Shown here: positions 19,360-31,239 of the stretch, one piece after another
How positions within the stretch are numbered: position 1 is the stretch's first letter
Layout of the letters: the number at the start of each line of letters is the position of its first letter
Assembly (NCBI GenBank): GCA_016648135.1
Contig: JADDOH010000146.1
Coordinates: 186,001-250,000, forward strand
Length of the DNA stretch: 64,000 nt
Origin: Agrypnia vestita
Taxonomy: Eukaryota > Arthropoda > Insecta > Trichoptera > Phryganeidae
Direction of reading: 5' to 3'
Made by a program: the position numbers and the translations under genes
The notes under the pieces: model-generated
Database searches by the model: none
The model's input: only the letters and a program-made list of their open reading frames with translations
What the model was told of the DNA's origin: nothing

Positions 19360-20680
19360 AATTTCCAACAAAAAAGAAACCCGAAAACATTAGGGTAAAG
19401 CAAAAGACCAGCAAAAATGTAAAAATGTTGGGCATCTCACGAAGAGACAAAAATATATTTTTGAATAAGTAGGCATACAAGAAAAATAGACAGAAAAATC
19501 CGAAAAGTCAAATGGCAATGAACAGGCCACGTCGCTCGGAGGATGGATGATTATAGCTCGGCTTTTGTAGTCCACCGTGTAACATCCAAATATCGGAAAT
19601 TCGAGCTCCGCCACATTTCCCCAACAGCATTTAAAACAGAATAAATATTTGTAATTCATGCCATTTGTTTGTCAATGATTTCAGAATGATCTGTTCTAGA
19701 TATCTATGGTTCTAAAAGAACTAAACAACAAGTCTCATTGTCATGTTAAACAGAATGTTACTCGGGTTGGTCATATTAATCCCAAATGATAATCTCTTAT
19801 TGTAATTTTGAAGTAAATAATATATATTTTTTATAAATTAATGTTTTCATATACGTTTATTTTACTCAAAAGATATCCTCCCATTTTTTACCTTTTTCAC
19901 CTCCCCTGCTTTCATTTTCTCTTATTTACCATTTCCCTTCTCTCAACCAACGCGTAAGTTTTATTTTTCATAAAAAATTAATACCACAGATTTTCCGATA
20001 TTGGAGAACGTTCTAAAGAACGAAGAGGCTCGTTTAAATATTGGTTCTCTTAAATAAATATAACATTCAGAAATTTGTTTTATGATTTTAAAAAAAATTC
20101 ACATCGGTATGAAATGTATTTGACAGATTAAATTTAAAAAGAAATTTCAAAGATGCAAATTAAACTAAATACAAAAAAAAACAAATGATTTTACTTTATA
20201 ATCGTAAAAGTGATTTAAAAAATATAACACAAGTATTTGAAATTTAAATAAATAATAATATTTATTGAAAGCACTTATTTTATTTGAGTTCACATCGATT
20301 CCAGAGGGGAAACGATTACAGAGAAGTTATTTTTTCAAATGTTTTATAGATATGGATTTAAATTTAAGCAAACGAATTGTTTCAATTAGAATTTCGCAGC
20401 TCAAAGATTAAGAAAAGGAGTAAAAATGCCATAAACCTTGAAGAAAACATTATTTGCTCTATCCATGCAAGGTAAACACCAGAAAGTAAAATAAATTACC
20501 CCTACCATTTATTTTGTACATGCTCTTCTTTCTTATTTTGCATTGATTTCGTTCACAATTCTTTTCTTTATTAAGTGATAAAATTTTTGGATAAGGAAAA
20601 TCTATGATACCTTTCGGCCTTCAAAAAAATTCATTAAGTATTTAATAAATTTATTTCAAAATCAGTTCAATTAGATAGGA
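19360..20680. other. No recognised feature
   Basis: AT-rich. The 89-codon minus-strand ORF at 19390-19659 has no recognisable domain. Confidence 0.4.
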
Positions 20681-20689
20681 GATATTTTT

Positions 20690-21590
20690 ACTCCCTTTCT
20701 TATAACTCGTAGCGTCTGCTTGTCTATCGAAAATCCTTTGATGGATTTTTACCCTTTTCCCGTGATCCAATGGAGCTGAAACTTTGCAGGCAGACTCGTG
20801 GCGACGATGAAAATGATCTAACAAATTTAAGTTTAAAAAATTTTACTAATGATAGTATAATTTTGGATTTTTCGAAATTTTAATGGTTTTTTCAAATTGT
20901 AAACCACACAAATGTTCTAGGAAATGAATAGAATAACCGATATGATTTTAAAAAACGTGAAACCATTAAAATTAAAAATATAGGTACACTCACATAAAAA
21001 ATATCAACATCCATACCAGGTTTAAATCAAAACACCAACGTTATATTCCGTTTGAACCGCTGTTTGCAAGAAAAGGTTGATTACTATCTGATGACGTCAC
21101 GGAACATTTAAAATTTGAATTACTCCATCGGTATTATAGGTACTTCACGACGAATTTCGAAAATTTATGACAATTGGTTCACAGATGACAGCACCCTTCG
21201 GTTTTTGGGAAGAAATCGAATAATAATTTATTTCTTTTAGATTTCTGCTTAGTTTTGAAGAATTCTACATTACTTAAATCTGATTCTGACTATTTTAAAT
21301 CATTTGACGCTGGAAATTCAGAGGGTACGATATTGCTGATAATTGAATCTATCAAAATCTTGATTAAATTGACTGACAGATATTTTTAGAATTCAATCTT
21401 CAAAGCACAAAGTGTCTTATCAAAGCTCAAAACATCTGACCTTTTAGAAACATATTGAATTCCTGTAAGTTTAGTGTTATGTTATATGTTTTAATTCGCC
21501 TTTAATTGTTGTTATATTTTACAAAGAAAGGGAGTATAATAAAAACTTGGTTTTTATGGGTTAGTTTTTTCATAAAAATTGAAATGTTTT
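20690..21590 (+). repeat. Dispersed repeat family R5, copy 1 (with extra internal DNA)
   Basis: Shared with 57.2-57.5 kb: an ACTCCCTTT start, TTTTTACCCTTTTCCCGTGAT, GAGCTGAA.CTTTGCA, GACTCGTGGCGACGAT, and, near the end, AAAGGGAGTAT followed by AAAACTTGGTTTT. ACTCCCTTT and AAAGGGAGT face each other. Copy 1 has about 600 bp of extra DNA between about 20.88 and 21.52 kb. Confidence 0.6.
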
Positions 21591-21944
21591 TAAAATAATA
21601 CAAATTATATTCATCGAAAAAAAGAAGTCTATACCGAAAAAATGTTTGGTTACCATCAGGGTATTAAAAAAAATCAAAACTGGTAAAAATTTAAGCTGTG
21701 GAAAATTTCGAGGCTTACTCATCCATACAGTACAGGTGATCTTTTTTAAATAAAACATTAAAAAATAATAAAACATAAATTAAAACTAATTTAGGTAATT
21801 TGTAGATGGTAGATGTAGGCAGTTGTTTTTTCGGGTCACCAACGTCATGCGACGGAAAAGCTCCAAAGGTGTAGAATATTTGATGATTTATTATCTCGAT
21901 AGAACAGATTATACAGACAATGATAGATACTCTAAGTGCCATAG

Positions 21945-21965
21945 CCTCCGGCCACCAGCCGGAGG
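21945..21965. repeat. GC-rich hairpin CCTCCGGC/GCCGGAGG
   Basis: Perfect 8-bp stem with loop CACCA, strikingly GC-rich against its surroundings. It heads a less AT-rich block to about 22190 of unknown nature. Confidence 0.7.
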
Positions 21966-22138
21966 ACTGATTGCCTGCCTAGGGCGTGTGCCTCTTTTAT
22001 ATAATTTATGAATAAAGGAATCTTGGAGTGCGGCTGTGAGAGTGAAGAAATCGTCCGAAATGCTGATGGTGCAATGACTTGCCGGTCGCGCGGGTCTTGC
22101 TCGTGCCTCTATTTGCTTATGTGGCATTCCTTGCCACT

Positions 22139-22153
22139 GTGTGTGTGTGTGTG
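22139..22153. repeat. GT microsatellite
   Basis: A short alternating GT run. Confidence 0.8.
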
Positions 22154-22314
22154 GACTAGATTGGTGATTTTCTGCATTGTGGTATGAATTCCACACTAAT
22201 ATTCCATTTTCAAACAGCTATCGCTTTATTATGCAATGAATCCCAAAAAACTTAAATACGCTTGGTGACGCCAGGATAAATCTATCCAGTTTTTCCACGC
22301 TTATATTAGCTTCT

Positions 22315-22720
22315 GTTTGTCTGTTTGTCTGGAAGGAATCTTCGATCGAATAATCTATAATACATCACCCATTTCTCAATGTCCGGTCAAGCTAAAATTT
22401 TGCATACAAACGTATTCTCGATGACAATATATGAATCAATTCACTATTTATATATATATATATACATATATATAAAAATGAATTAATATAATTAATTAAT
22501 AAAAGTTTTGTATTAGGTAACGACCACACTGAAAGATGGCGCTAGTTGCTTACCGAAGTGATTTTGTACGCTGGGTAATATTAAGACTAAAAAGTAGAAA
22601 ATCATAATATATTTTTTCAAATCACTTTTATTTTTAAATATACGTACTAAAATGTTTTCGATAAATTTTCGTCCAAAAATTTTTGCTTAACTCTACAAAT
22701 AAGCGTGGGCGCTTTTTCTT
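22315..22720 (+). repeat. Dispersed repeat family R4, copy 2
   Basis: Matches 8785-9130 through TTTGTCTGG, CAAGCTAAAATTTTGCATAC, GTGATTTTGTACGCTGGGTA and ATATTAAGACTAAAAAGTAG. It has an AT microsatellite at 22449-22474. Confidence 0.65.
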
Positions 22721-22839
22721 CGTTATTATTATTTATATTTATATTTCTTACTTATTTTGAACTCCAATGACATATTTGAACTGAAATTACAAATAGTTTC
22801 TTACGCGGACGTACGGTTCTAATAATTAATAAAACGTGG

Positions 22840-23760
22840 ACTGAGGCTAATGGTATAGCAAATGAATATGTAAATACTCTAGAAATGGAGGGATGAAAGA
22901 CTGCTATCAATTAATAGTGATAAAACGTATTTTTTCTGCTTTGCCATTCAACAGAAGAAAAAACTCAGAAATCAATATTAAAATTCATAACAGAACCTGA
23001 ATTTAAAGAGACTTCAATGACAATTGTCCGTCAATTGAAGAAAAGATAATATTAAATACCTTGAAAACAAAATAGACAATAACTTTTAGTGAAAAAAACA
23101 TATAATTGATATTACCGACAAAAGTAAAAAAACTGCCTAGGTATATATTTTTGAGACTAAGAAATATCCTGTTAGCGAAAAATCTAAAAATAATATATTA
23201 CGCTTTTGTTAAATCCCAATTACAGTACAGTATTATTGGATGGATAGAAATTACCCAAATATGATAATTAAAATAATTCTAAAGAAAAAAAAATGACTTC
23301 CCAAGTGCCCAACTATATAAAAAAATTCAAGGTGCCAAAAATAATGCATATAGTACATACAGTAAAATTAATAATCTAAATTTTTTTAAATTAAAAATAC
23401 ATTGAACACAAGAAGTGATTTTTGATCTCCAAGACTTAGAGATACACTTAACACACCAAATTTAATTTTTCCAGTACCCAAAATCATTTTAGTTTTCTTG
23501 GTATTCAATTTTTAAATGAGCTCTCCCAAATGATCAGAAAAAAAAACAGATCAGAATTTTTTTTAAATTGAAACCAAAAAACACCTACTAGGCACATAAT
23601 ATAATCATGAAACTATTTTTAAATGCATATTTATGCCTTGTACCTGTAATACTCCTCTACAAACGAGTCTTCTGACTCACATAGAGTTAGTTCCCATAAT
23701 ATATGTGAAATGTTAAATTATATTAATTTTTATAAAAAGAACAAAAAAAATACAATTGAA
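22840..23760 (+). pseudogene. Jockey-type LINE reverse-transcriptase relic
   Basis: Decayed relative of the element at 33.4 kb. In changing frames it reads WRDERLLSINSDKTYFF, IKYLENKIDNNF, LRNILLAKNLKIIYYAF and SQLQYSIIGW. These align with LLSLNSDKTHF, LGVIIDQHL, LRNTLTIDNLKMVYYAS and LQYGIIGW in the 33.4-kb copy. The part covers the region after the YADD motif to near the C-terminus, so the catalytic core is missing. It has many frameshifts and stops and an AT-rich tail. It was once part of a non-LTR retrotransposon ORF2. Confidence 0.75.
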
Positions 23761-24099
23761 TTCTGAAATCTATATCAATATCGTAACCGTCCACCTTATT
23801 TTATATAAGAGTATATTTACTCTATATAAAATATCAATGGTGGTGATTAACTTTTTAAAAATTACTTTCTCTTGAAAACTGAATTTTTGAATAGTTTTTA
23901 ACTACTAAAACTGAAGGAAATGCACATACAAAATATAATTTTCTTCTGAGATGGTCAAGCAACCATTTTTTTTCTGGGCCACTTACAACTCTTAATTAAA
24001 AAAATATTTTTTCTTAATAACCTTTAAAAAATTCACCCGTTAAGAAACTATGACTAAGGCGTGAATCAAACGGTGGATCTTTGAACCGGTTCGCAAATA

Positions 24100-24245
24100 T
24101 TTACCCGATCACCGATCAAATAACCCGAAAACATCCCTTATTCCCAATGCAACTAGCCGATATGCAAATACTGCGAAATGTTTGGGTTTGTGAAAATCGT
24201 ATTTGCATTTGGCTAAAACAATAGCCATTGATTTGTGTTGTGGGC
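24100..24245. promoter_or_regulatory. Possible regulatory block with two inverted octamer sites
   Basis: ATGCAAAT (24162-24169) and its complement ATTTGCAT (24201-24208) are POU-factor octamers, facing each other 39 bp apart. The block is less AT-rich than its surroundings and not repeated elsewhere in the window. Function is inferred only. Confidence 0.25.
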
Positions 24246-24249
24246 CGAA

Positions 24250-26390
24250 TGTTAACACGTTTTAAGCTTTTCATCTAATTGTTATCAATGAATTACCTAT
24301 TTTTCTGTAACTTAAGGAAACTACCGGGTATCCTCAAAATAGCGATTATAATATTTGATAATAAAATTTGTAAGTTACAATATACTAGTAAAATTATAAC
24401 TAATATACTATAGAAAGAAAAACAGAAGTATAAATCTTTTTTATTTTTACTATTATTCTTAAAATGTTACATAAATAGATAGCGTGTGCTCTAAAAGGTT
24501 AGTTTAGGTAAGATAAACAAACAATATTGACATTAAATTAAAAAAAAAATAATTGGCAATTAACAGGAGGATCAAAAATCAATATACCAATAAATTGCTA
24601 ATAAGACAAACACCGTTTTACAAGTTTCCACAAATTTATCAAAATATATTAATTGCTGCATAGTAAATAACCAGATAGAATCAAAAAATACTAGAAGAAA
24701 GAATAAAAATAAAATATGGCCTAGAATTATATTATATGTAGGTAAATATGTAGATATGTGTACAGATTTACACTGGCAATAAACAAACACATATATATAT
24801 ACACATGTATGGAGGCTTCAGAGATTATTCGGTGTAAGTCACTTTATTTTTATAAATTTTATTAGTGAATCGCATTCATAAATAAGCTTTCTTTCAGTGG
24901 TCAGAACGTGTACTTACATACTTAGTTCATAATTATATCGCAAGATTGCGGTACTTGGTTAAAACAGAGAAAATCTATAATTTCAGTTGTCATTGAAGTA
25001 AGTCAGTTATTTTGACTTTGTTTTGTAAATTGTGCGATACATTTATTGTGTAAAATAGTAGTTTAGAGAAGGTTAGTAGGTCATGGGATTGACGTTTATT
25101 TCTCCCATTGTAAGTAAGAAAGTAGAATTAATGTAATGGAAATTACTGACTGAGCGACTAACTAACCAGCTCAGTAGCAACTGGCTGAATGCTGCAATAA
25201 TAAGGGATACCGTTCATATAGCCCGCTGAATCTCCCGTTCTCCTTCCAGTCGGAAACTTTATCGCTGACCGATGGACTTTGAATGTTAGGTTCATGACTG
25301 GAAGGACTTAGGTCAGCAAATGGACAATGGACTGCTGACGCTCTGCGGACATTACGCCCCGCAGTAATAATCAGATAATGGAAATGTAGGTAGTCCTCTG
25401 TTAACGCTCCCAGGCACGGCGGCATTACCGCGCTGGTAGGACTACTGACGCTACGCGGACATCACCGCCCTTCTTAGCTGATAAAAAATCATACCGTATA
25501 GGTAGATTTTTCAAACAAGTGATACTTACGTCTTATTTTAAGTATTCATAAAATTTATTGTCTTTACAAATAAAAAAACAACTAAACAAAGGGTCAAAAT
25601 CGAAAATTACACACTTCCTTCCTTTTTATTGACTTTGCAATTAAAACCAACAACAAAAGAACTATATCACTCTTTGCTATGTAAAATTCTGCATGAAAGG
25701 AACTTAGAAGGCAAGAAAGAGCCTGATATTTAAAAAGGGTTCGACAGGTGAAAACAGATAAATTATTGGCAGCCATAAATTATTTTTAATCACTCTTAAA
25801 GCTCTAGCTCTTCCCAAACTGATCTGTTCAGTGGCATATCATAAAACTAACATGTTTATATACAATTTAAGAATTCATTGATTTAATAATAATAAGAGTA
25901 GAACCGGAGTCCCGAGGGACTTCCAAGTAATTTCGGCTTGTTTGGTAAAACATTTGAAAAACAACATGATTCATGTCATTTGCATGTTAAAATATATTTG
26001 GATTCGATTCGTATATCGGGTCACAAGGTAATAAATGTCAAAACAGAAACGTGAAACTAGGTCTGGAATTTAGTTTGTGATCATGATCATAGATTTGACA
26101 TCTCAGTTAGTTTCAGGATGCTGCCTTTAGGACCATTCCTGTCTAAGGATGTTGCCGTCAGGATTATTGAATTCAAAGCCAATAACAGAAACCATATTTA
26201 CGGTCAACCTAAAATATCGACTTAACCTAATAATGCTTTTGAGATTATTCATTGAAAGATATTATAAGAAATAATATGATATACATTTGTCGAGATAAAG
26301 TTAATAACAAACATTAAAATACTTTGATCAAATAATCAACATGCCATATTAATTTTTATAACACCGGAGTTCTATACTAATAATAAATTA
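24250..26390. other. No recognised gene; less AT-rich island at 25150-25460
   Basis: The island holds an 84-codon minus-strand ORF without a known domain and two similar segments (GACGCTCTGCGGACATTACG near 25338 and GACGCTACGCGGACATCACC near 25448), so it is probably repeat-derived. The rest is AT-rich. Confidence 0.35.
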
Positions 26391-26397
26391 AACAATT

Positions 26398-26640
26398 ATA
26401 CAGGGTGTCTCGCAGCTAGTAAAAAAAAATTGGGAGAGTCTTCTCCATTAAAACTTGAATAAAAAACATCCTTCATACTTCGGGTAAAATGTAAAACGAC
26501 ATCAAAGTTCGCATTTTCATTTAAATATTTCTGTTTTTTTAGGTACAATGTACATATTCACTACAATAACTTAAATAGAATATTAAAATATAATTTGCTT
26601 TAATACAAGTCAAATAAAACGATATAAACATTACGAAAAA
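26398..26640. repeat. Single arm of the foldback family seen at 32.6 kb
   Basis: Starts TACAGGGTGTCTCGCAGCTAG and contains CAAAGTTCGCATTTTCATTT, AATATTTCT, CAATAACTTAAAT and AAGTCAAATAAAACGATA. These match in order the left arm at 32584-32815. Confidence 0.6.
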
Positions 26641-26839
26641 ATATTTTTCAAATTTCTGCAAGGTTTTAATAATTTTTTTTGATTTAGATAAAAGAGAATA
26701 ATTTTAAATAATTCAGATAATATGTAACCCTTACAAATAACATAAGGAATATATTTTAAAATCCCTTTTGCGAAGACCACCACAATTTTGGACAACGGCA
26801 AATTACTCCCTTTTTCAAAGCACAATCGTATTTTTAAAA

Positions 26840-26890
26840 TAGTTAGAATATTGATGCAACACGTATTCCGTGTTCGCTTCTTTATTTAAA
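26840..26890 (+). repeat. SINE family 2 tail fragment
   Basis: AGAATATTGATGCAACACG, then the TATTCCGTGTTCGC hairpin tail shared with 29.0, 31.2 and 63.0 kb. Confidence 0.65.
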
Positions 26891-27689
26891 AAATACGATT
26901 TTCTTAGTACTCTTGATTTCAAATTTCTTTGAAATATTTTTTTTAATTAGGTGATTGGATTTTAAGGTCAAAATTACAATATTATTGTTTTTTTGTCTTC
27001 TCATGCATGTTTGAAACATTTATCTTCCAAAATAACTTAAATATATTAATTAACTCTATATGCAGGCTTACGAATGATAATTAATGGACTGCTAAGTAAC
27101 TTAAACATTATGAATACATAATTCTGAATACGAATAACAAAATAATATCAACTCAACAAGCCGAAAAAAAATAATATTTCTGAAGTAGGTATATATAACA
27201 CGTAATGAGTAGCAAAAGTATCAATAAACTAGGGTAACATTCTGTGATTTGTCAGAAGATCATTTAGAAAAATGTTAGCTAGCATTTTATTTAAATAAAC
27301 TTCATTCATAATAGGTCGACCACAATCAAAATACCATTCCCTAGCTTTGTCCGGTAAAAAGAAAGCGGGGGAAAGTTGCCTGGCAAGCCCATATTACAAG
27401 CCTCAATATGATATTCCAAATAAATGTATATTTTATAGTTTAAAAAAAGTTACTTACTAGAAAAACTTATTTTGTGTTCATTTTTTGCATCGTAACAACA
27501 CACATATTTTTTGCACACATTCTTTTGAAAGAGGTCTAGCTATAGCTATATTTTGTGTTTAAATATATTAAAATAAGCTTGGAACGTCGCTACATTGCTT
27601 TTTTGCCAAGAGCATTTTTATTATTTTTTCAAATTATACACATTTTTTACAAAGTTAACATTTAAAAATATAATAAATATAACTTCTCT

Positions 27690-27990
27690 TGCTATATATG
27701 CTCTTTTCTGGGGCCACTTCGCGGCTGCCAGCGTTCGCTTGTTAGCCTTATTTCACTCACTTAGCGTTATCGCAATTCATGGGAAAACGGAACAATCGGC
27801 CGACTGTACCGTTACATTTTCGCGAATCAAGCTTGAATTGTCCGGACCTAATCGACTTGCAACGCGTGCAGCCTCCGCGACAGCTTTATTCCAGGGAGCA
27901 TTTCACAATCAAGCCTTGTCCCCGACTACCAACTAATCAACGCTGCTTTGTAACACCAGAGGAGCATTTTAAAGCAAGCACCTACTTATA
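27690..27990. other. Less AT-rich island, nature unknown
   Basis: Two overlapping plus-strand frames (113 and 71 codons) cross this block. The products have no domain I recognise. The abrupt composition change suggests an inserted fragment, for example an LTR or DNA-transposon piece, but no ends were found. Confidence 0.3.
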
Positions 27991-28095
27991 TTAAATAATT
28001 CAGATTATTTTTAAGGGGACCCTTATACAGAATACTTCTTATATCGACATCCTGTGGCAATTTGAAAGATCATTTGAAATTTCAGTTGTATAAAT

Positions 28096-28848
28096 CAGTG
28101 TTTCCCAAACTATGAGTCGCGAGCGGATATTAGGTGGGTCGCAGCCACAACACCGCGTATCGCGTGTCTCGTCCAGGTCATGTCGTATTTATTATAGAAA
28201 AGTAGTGTCTGCAATTTTCACTCATTTAACAGAGTTGAAAAATAACTTTAACGCCTACTTCAAAGGAGAGATAAAAAAGTTCAATAGGATAAACTGGATT
28301 TAAAATTCTTTTCAAGACAACATACCGACTGAAATGTCAACAAAAGCAAGTGAAGACCTTATTGATTTATTAGAAAATACGTCCCTGAAAAATACTTTTA
28401 ATCGCAAGCAATTAGCAAAATTCTGGCTTTCAGTTGCTGACACTTATCTCTGCTTTTCTGACGAAGCCATGAAATTCCTCCTCCCCTTCACTACCTCATA
28501 CTTACGTGAAGTGGAATTTTCTGCCGTGGTTTCTATTAAGACTAAATACATAAATTAATTGGACGCATCGAATTTACTGCGATTAAAAGTGACTAAAATT
28601 GAAGTTGACGCTCATGCTGTTATGACAAAAAAGAGACAACAAATTCATCCTTCCCATCAAAATATCACATATTAACATTTTTCGTAATTAAAAATTTCGA
28701 TTATATTTTAAGGTTTTTCTTTTTTTCTTAATTAAACAGTCTTTCGTATGGTTACAATATGAATTGGGAAAATGTGAGGCAGGAGGTGGGTCCCGAAAAA
28801 AAAATTTTTTTTGGTGGATCCCGGTCCTGTCAACTTTGGGAATCACTG
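28096..28848 (+). mobile_element. hAT element with perfect 8-bp TSD
   Basis: The element starts CAGTGTTTCCCAAAC and ends TTTGGGAATCACTG, classic hAT (Buster/ZBED-like) terminal inverted repeats. It is flanked on both sides by GTATAAAT (28088-28095 and 28849-28856), an exact 8-bp target-site duplication. At 753 bp it keeps only the 3' part of the transposase, so it is an internal-deletion derivative that needed a helper. The subterminal sequence 'GGTGGGTCGC' / 'GGTGGATCCCGG' also fits this group. Confidence 0.9.
28334..28675 (+). pseudogene. hAT transposase C-terminal dimerisation region (degraded)
   Basis: The frame reads LAKFWLSVADTYLCFSDEAMKFLLPF, then SYLREVEFSAVVSIKTKY, an in-frame TAA at 28556-28558, and LLRLKVTKIEVDAHAVMTKKRQQIHPSH. 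This is the hAT_C block as in ZBED5/SCAND3-like transposases, normally at the end of a ~600-residue protein. In the family this region mediates transposase dimerisation and completes the RNase H-like fold. The catalytic N-terminal and BED zinc finger parts are absent. The element ends 173 bp downstream. The single stop with otherwise good conservation suggests a fairly young loss. Confidence 0.85.
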
Positions 28849-28969
28849 GTATAAATCATGACAAAAAAAATGCTGCGTTACATTTGTCTTATTTGTCCTG
28901 CCAAATTTCTAGATGATTAACAAAGTTGTAGATCTGGTGGACGATAGTTAGGGCCCCATTCCAGGATAC

Positions 28970-29085
28970 CGGCAACTTAGTCCCACTTTCATAACACAAG
29001 CTTTTAGCTTGGTTTGAAAATAGTAAGAATTTTGACGCGACATATTTTCCGTGTTCGAATATCTATTTTTTTAAAGTTATTTAAA
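28970..29085 (+). repeat. SINE family 2 fragment
   Basis: GGCAACTTAGTCCCACTTTC, ACACAAGCTTTTAGCTT, AATAGTAAGAATTTTGACGCG, then TTTTCCGTGTTCG. It lacks the tRNA head. Confidence 0.65.
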
Positions 29086-29401
29086 TAAAGTCGTCTTTTT
29101 TGGTTTGAAAATGAAGAAATTTGATCACATGCTACGGTAAAGTTGTTCTTTCAAAATTTAATTGCAAACAGATAATTTAAATGAGATGAAAAGTAAGCTT
29201 TTTGTAACAAATTTTCTTTGGATTTAGGATAAAGTGGGTTAGCGTTTTACATATATACTACCATCTACCATTGTTTTTCCATCAAGTCACGAATTTTTAA
29301 TTATCAGCTATTATTTGTCTGAAATTAGACGTATACTTCTTTCAATTGGACCAGTCCCGAGATTGACTAAGATAGCTATAGTTGACTAGGAAATAAGAAT
29401 A

Positions 29402-30072
29402 TAAGGGCCATTCTAGTATTACGTCAGCAGAATTTTAGTAATTTTTAACCCCCCCCCCCTCCTCCTTGTCAGCAGAAGTAAGCAAAGCAGTTTCTCCCCC
29501 TTTCTATGCTTACGTAAACATCGGTAGGTATATATTTTTTAAAATCTGTTTAGAATTATTTATTGTTATTCATAAGCAGCAGTTATTAACTCTAGAAATA
29601 AGGTATTTATATACTATAAAGGAATTTAATGCATATTTAATATTTATTCAAGCAAATTATTAGCATTGTATTTAAATATTATTTTCTCAGTCCCTGAAAC
29701 TTGAATGACATCGTTCTCTTCGAGCCATGCAACATCTTGGTATTTGTCTAAAGTTTGTACTATTCACATCAATTCATTAGCACGATGAGTAGCCACACTT
29801 ACAGGTCTTACTCTCGTTTCGATGTGCGTGTATATTTTTATATGGATCTCCTTGATGTGACGATTTAATGACTTGACAGAGGTATGATAAAGACCACACA
29901 TTTTACATGTTCGAATATTTATTTCGTTATTTTACATGTTATAGTTTCCAAATTTTTCAAAAGAATCAGAAAAGGTAATTAAATAAATATTGCTGACGTA
30001 ATCACCATCTCAATCAAGAACCTCCCGTCCTCCATGTCATCAAAAATGGTGCTTACATAATGATTGAATAAT
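29402..30072. mobile_element. Transposon-like element with ATTACGTCAGCA inverted repeats
   Basis: ATTACGTCAGCA near 29419 faces TGCTGACGTAAT near 29990 (12 bp, perfect). The outer sequence GGCCATTCTAGTATTACGTC and the following C-run are typical of a dispersed insect repeat type. It encloses the zinc-finger frame described separately. Exact ends and target duplication were not resolved. Confidence 0.5.
29655..29926 (-). pseudogene. C2H2 zinc-finger protein fragment inside the element
   Basis: On the minus strand the frame reads NIRTCKMCGLYHTSVKSLNR then HIKEIH, a C-X2-C-X12-H-X4-H zinc finger with Cys at the CKMC pair and His in HIKEIH. It continues IKIYTHIETRVRPVSVATHRANELM, a stop (TGA), then VQTLDKYQDVAWLEENDVIQVSGTEK. 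One finger and one stop in about 90 codons. C2H2 fingers of this spacing bind DNA. The location between inverted repeats suggests that it belonged to the transposon, perhaps a DNA-binding accessory protein or transposase N-terminus, but a captured host exon is possible. No family name can be given. Confidence 0.6.
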
Positions 30073-30079
30073 TTTTAAA

Positions 30080-31060
30080 GTACAATATAAATTATTAATT
30101 AATATTTTGGCACTTGTTCAATTAAATAAATTTATTTTTATTAGCGCAGTACTTTTATATAAATGTGAATTTATGTTATATCATAATAAAGCACCCTGTG
30201 GTGAAAATGTTTTTAATAATAATCGTACAAAAGTGAAATCTCGTCAATCTGCATATACTATAATTATCATATAATCCTACAGAGTACACAATTTATATAG
30301 CTTTCATTACCTGCATTATATATTTTTGTGGGTTATAAATATAATTATTTGAATAAGTGTCAAGCAAAACAGTAAAGAGATTATTAAGAAATAAATATTA
30401 TTGATAAAAATATCAACAAAATTAAGCAATTTTTTTTCTCATTTATCAAAAATAAAAATAAAGGTCGAACAAATCAGTCTTATATTCTTAATCAAACGTA
30501 TAGACGATCTCTATATATTCTGTCGTATCTGTCAATTTTATTTCTTCGATCTTAAACGATCCAGTTTTTTTTGTATTTTCAAATAATTTTGAAAAAATGT
30601 TAAATTTTTCTTTACATTTGCTGTTTTTGTAATGAAAATTCAATTTTTTTAAAATTCTCTGAAAATATAATACATAAAATGGTTTATGTTAGTAAACTGA
30701 AAATATTTTTTTTGAAAATTTGACTGTTTACGTACGGACCATCGATATGGCCATTTAGTATTAAAAATAACCAACAGGAAATTTCGGGGTATTATTTTTT
30801 AGAATTCTGGAAATATGTTTTGAGCCGGAGAAAGTTATCGATTCTCGAATAAGCAAGATGATTTTTTTTATTTACAACCAATGTAAGACGCAGCAGATGT
30901 ACATTTGGCCTTAACCATGTCATAATAAAAATAAATAAGAAAGTTTGCCAAAAAATCATATGAAAAATTATTTTATTCTACATTAATTTTAAGTCACTAT
31001 TATTTAATAGGAATACCTGCTGACGCGGACAAAACTAATGAATTGACCAACCAATGAGAG
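30080..31060. other. No recognised feature
   Basis: Very AT-rich. The ORF at 30401-30586 is Ile/Lys/Phe-rich and probably chance. Confidence 0.45.
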
Positions 31061-31062
31061 TA

Positions 31063-31232
31063 ATCAGAGTAGCTTGTTGGTCTTGTGGTTAGGACTCTCG
31101 CCTCGTGATCCAAAGGTCGCAGGTTCGAATCTCACTCCAGACAAGCAAGTTAGTCCTATTTTCGTAGCACAAGCGTTTAGCTTAATTTGAAAATAGTAAG
31201 AATATTGATGTGATACGAATTACGTGTTCGCT
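31063..31232 (+). repeat. SINE family 2, full tRNA-derived copy
   Basis: A-box-like TAGCTTGTTGG (31070-31080) and B box GGTTCGAATCT (31122-31132), followed by AAGTTAGTCCTATTTTC, TTTAGCTTAATTTG and the hairpin tail ATACGAATTACGTGTTCG. The same order occurs at 62.9 kb. Confidence 0.75.
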
Positions 31233-31239
31233 TTCGAGT

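Noticed and set aside
27595..27994. 113- and 71-codon overlapping plus-strand ORFs
   Set aside because: Different frames over the same less AT-rich block, no known domain; reported only as an island.
31070..31140. Possible tRNA gene
   Set aside because: Same reasoning; it is the head of SINE family 2, also found at 62.9 kb.
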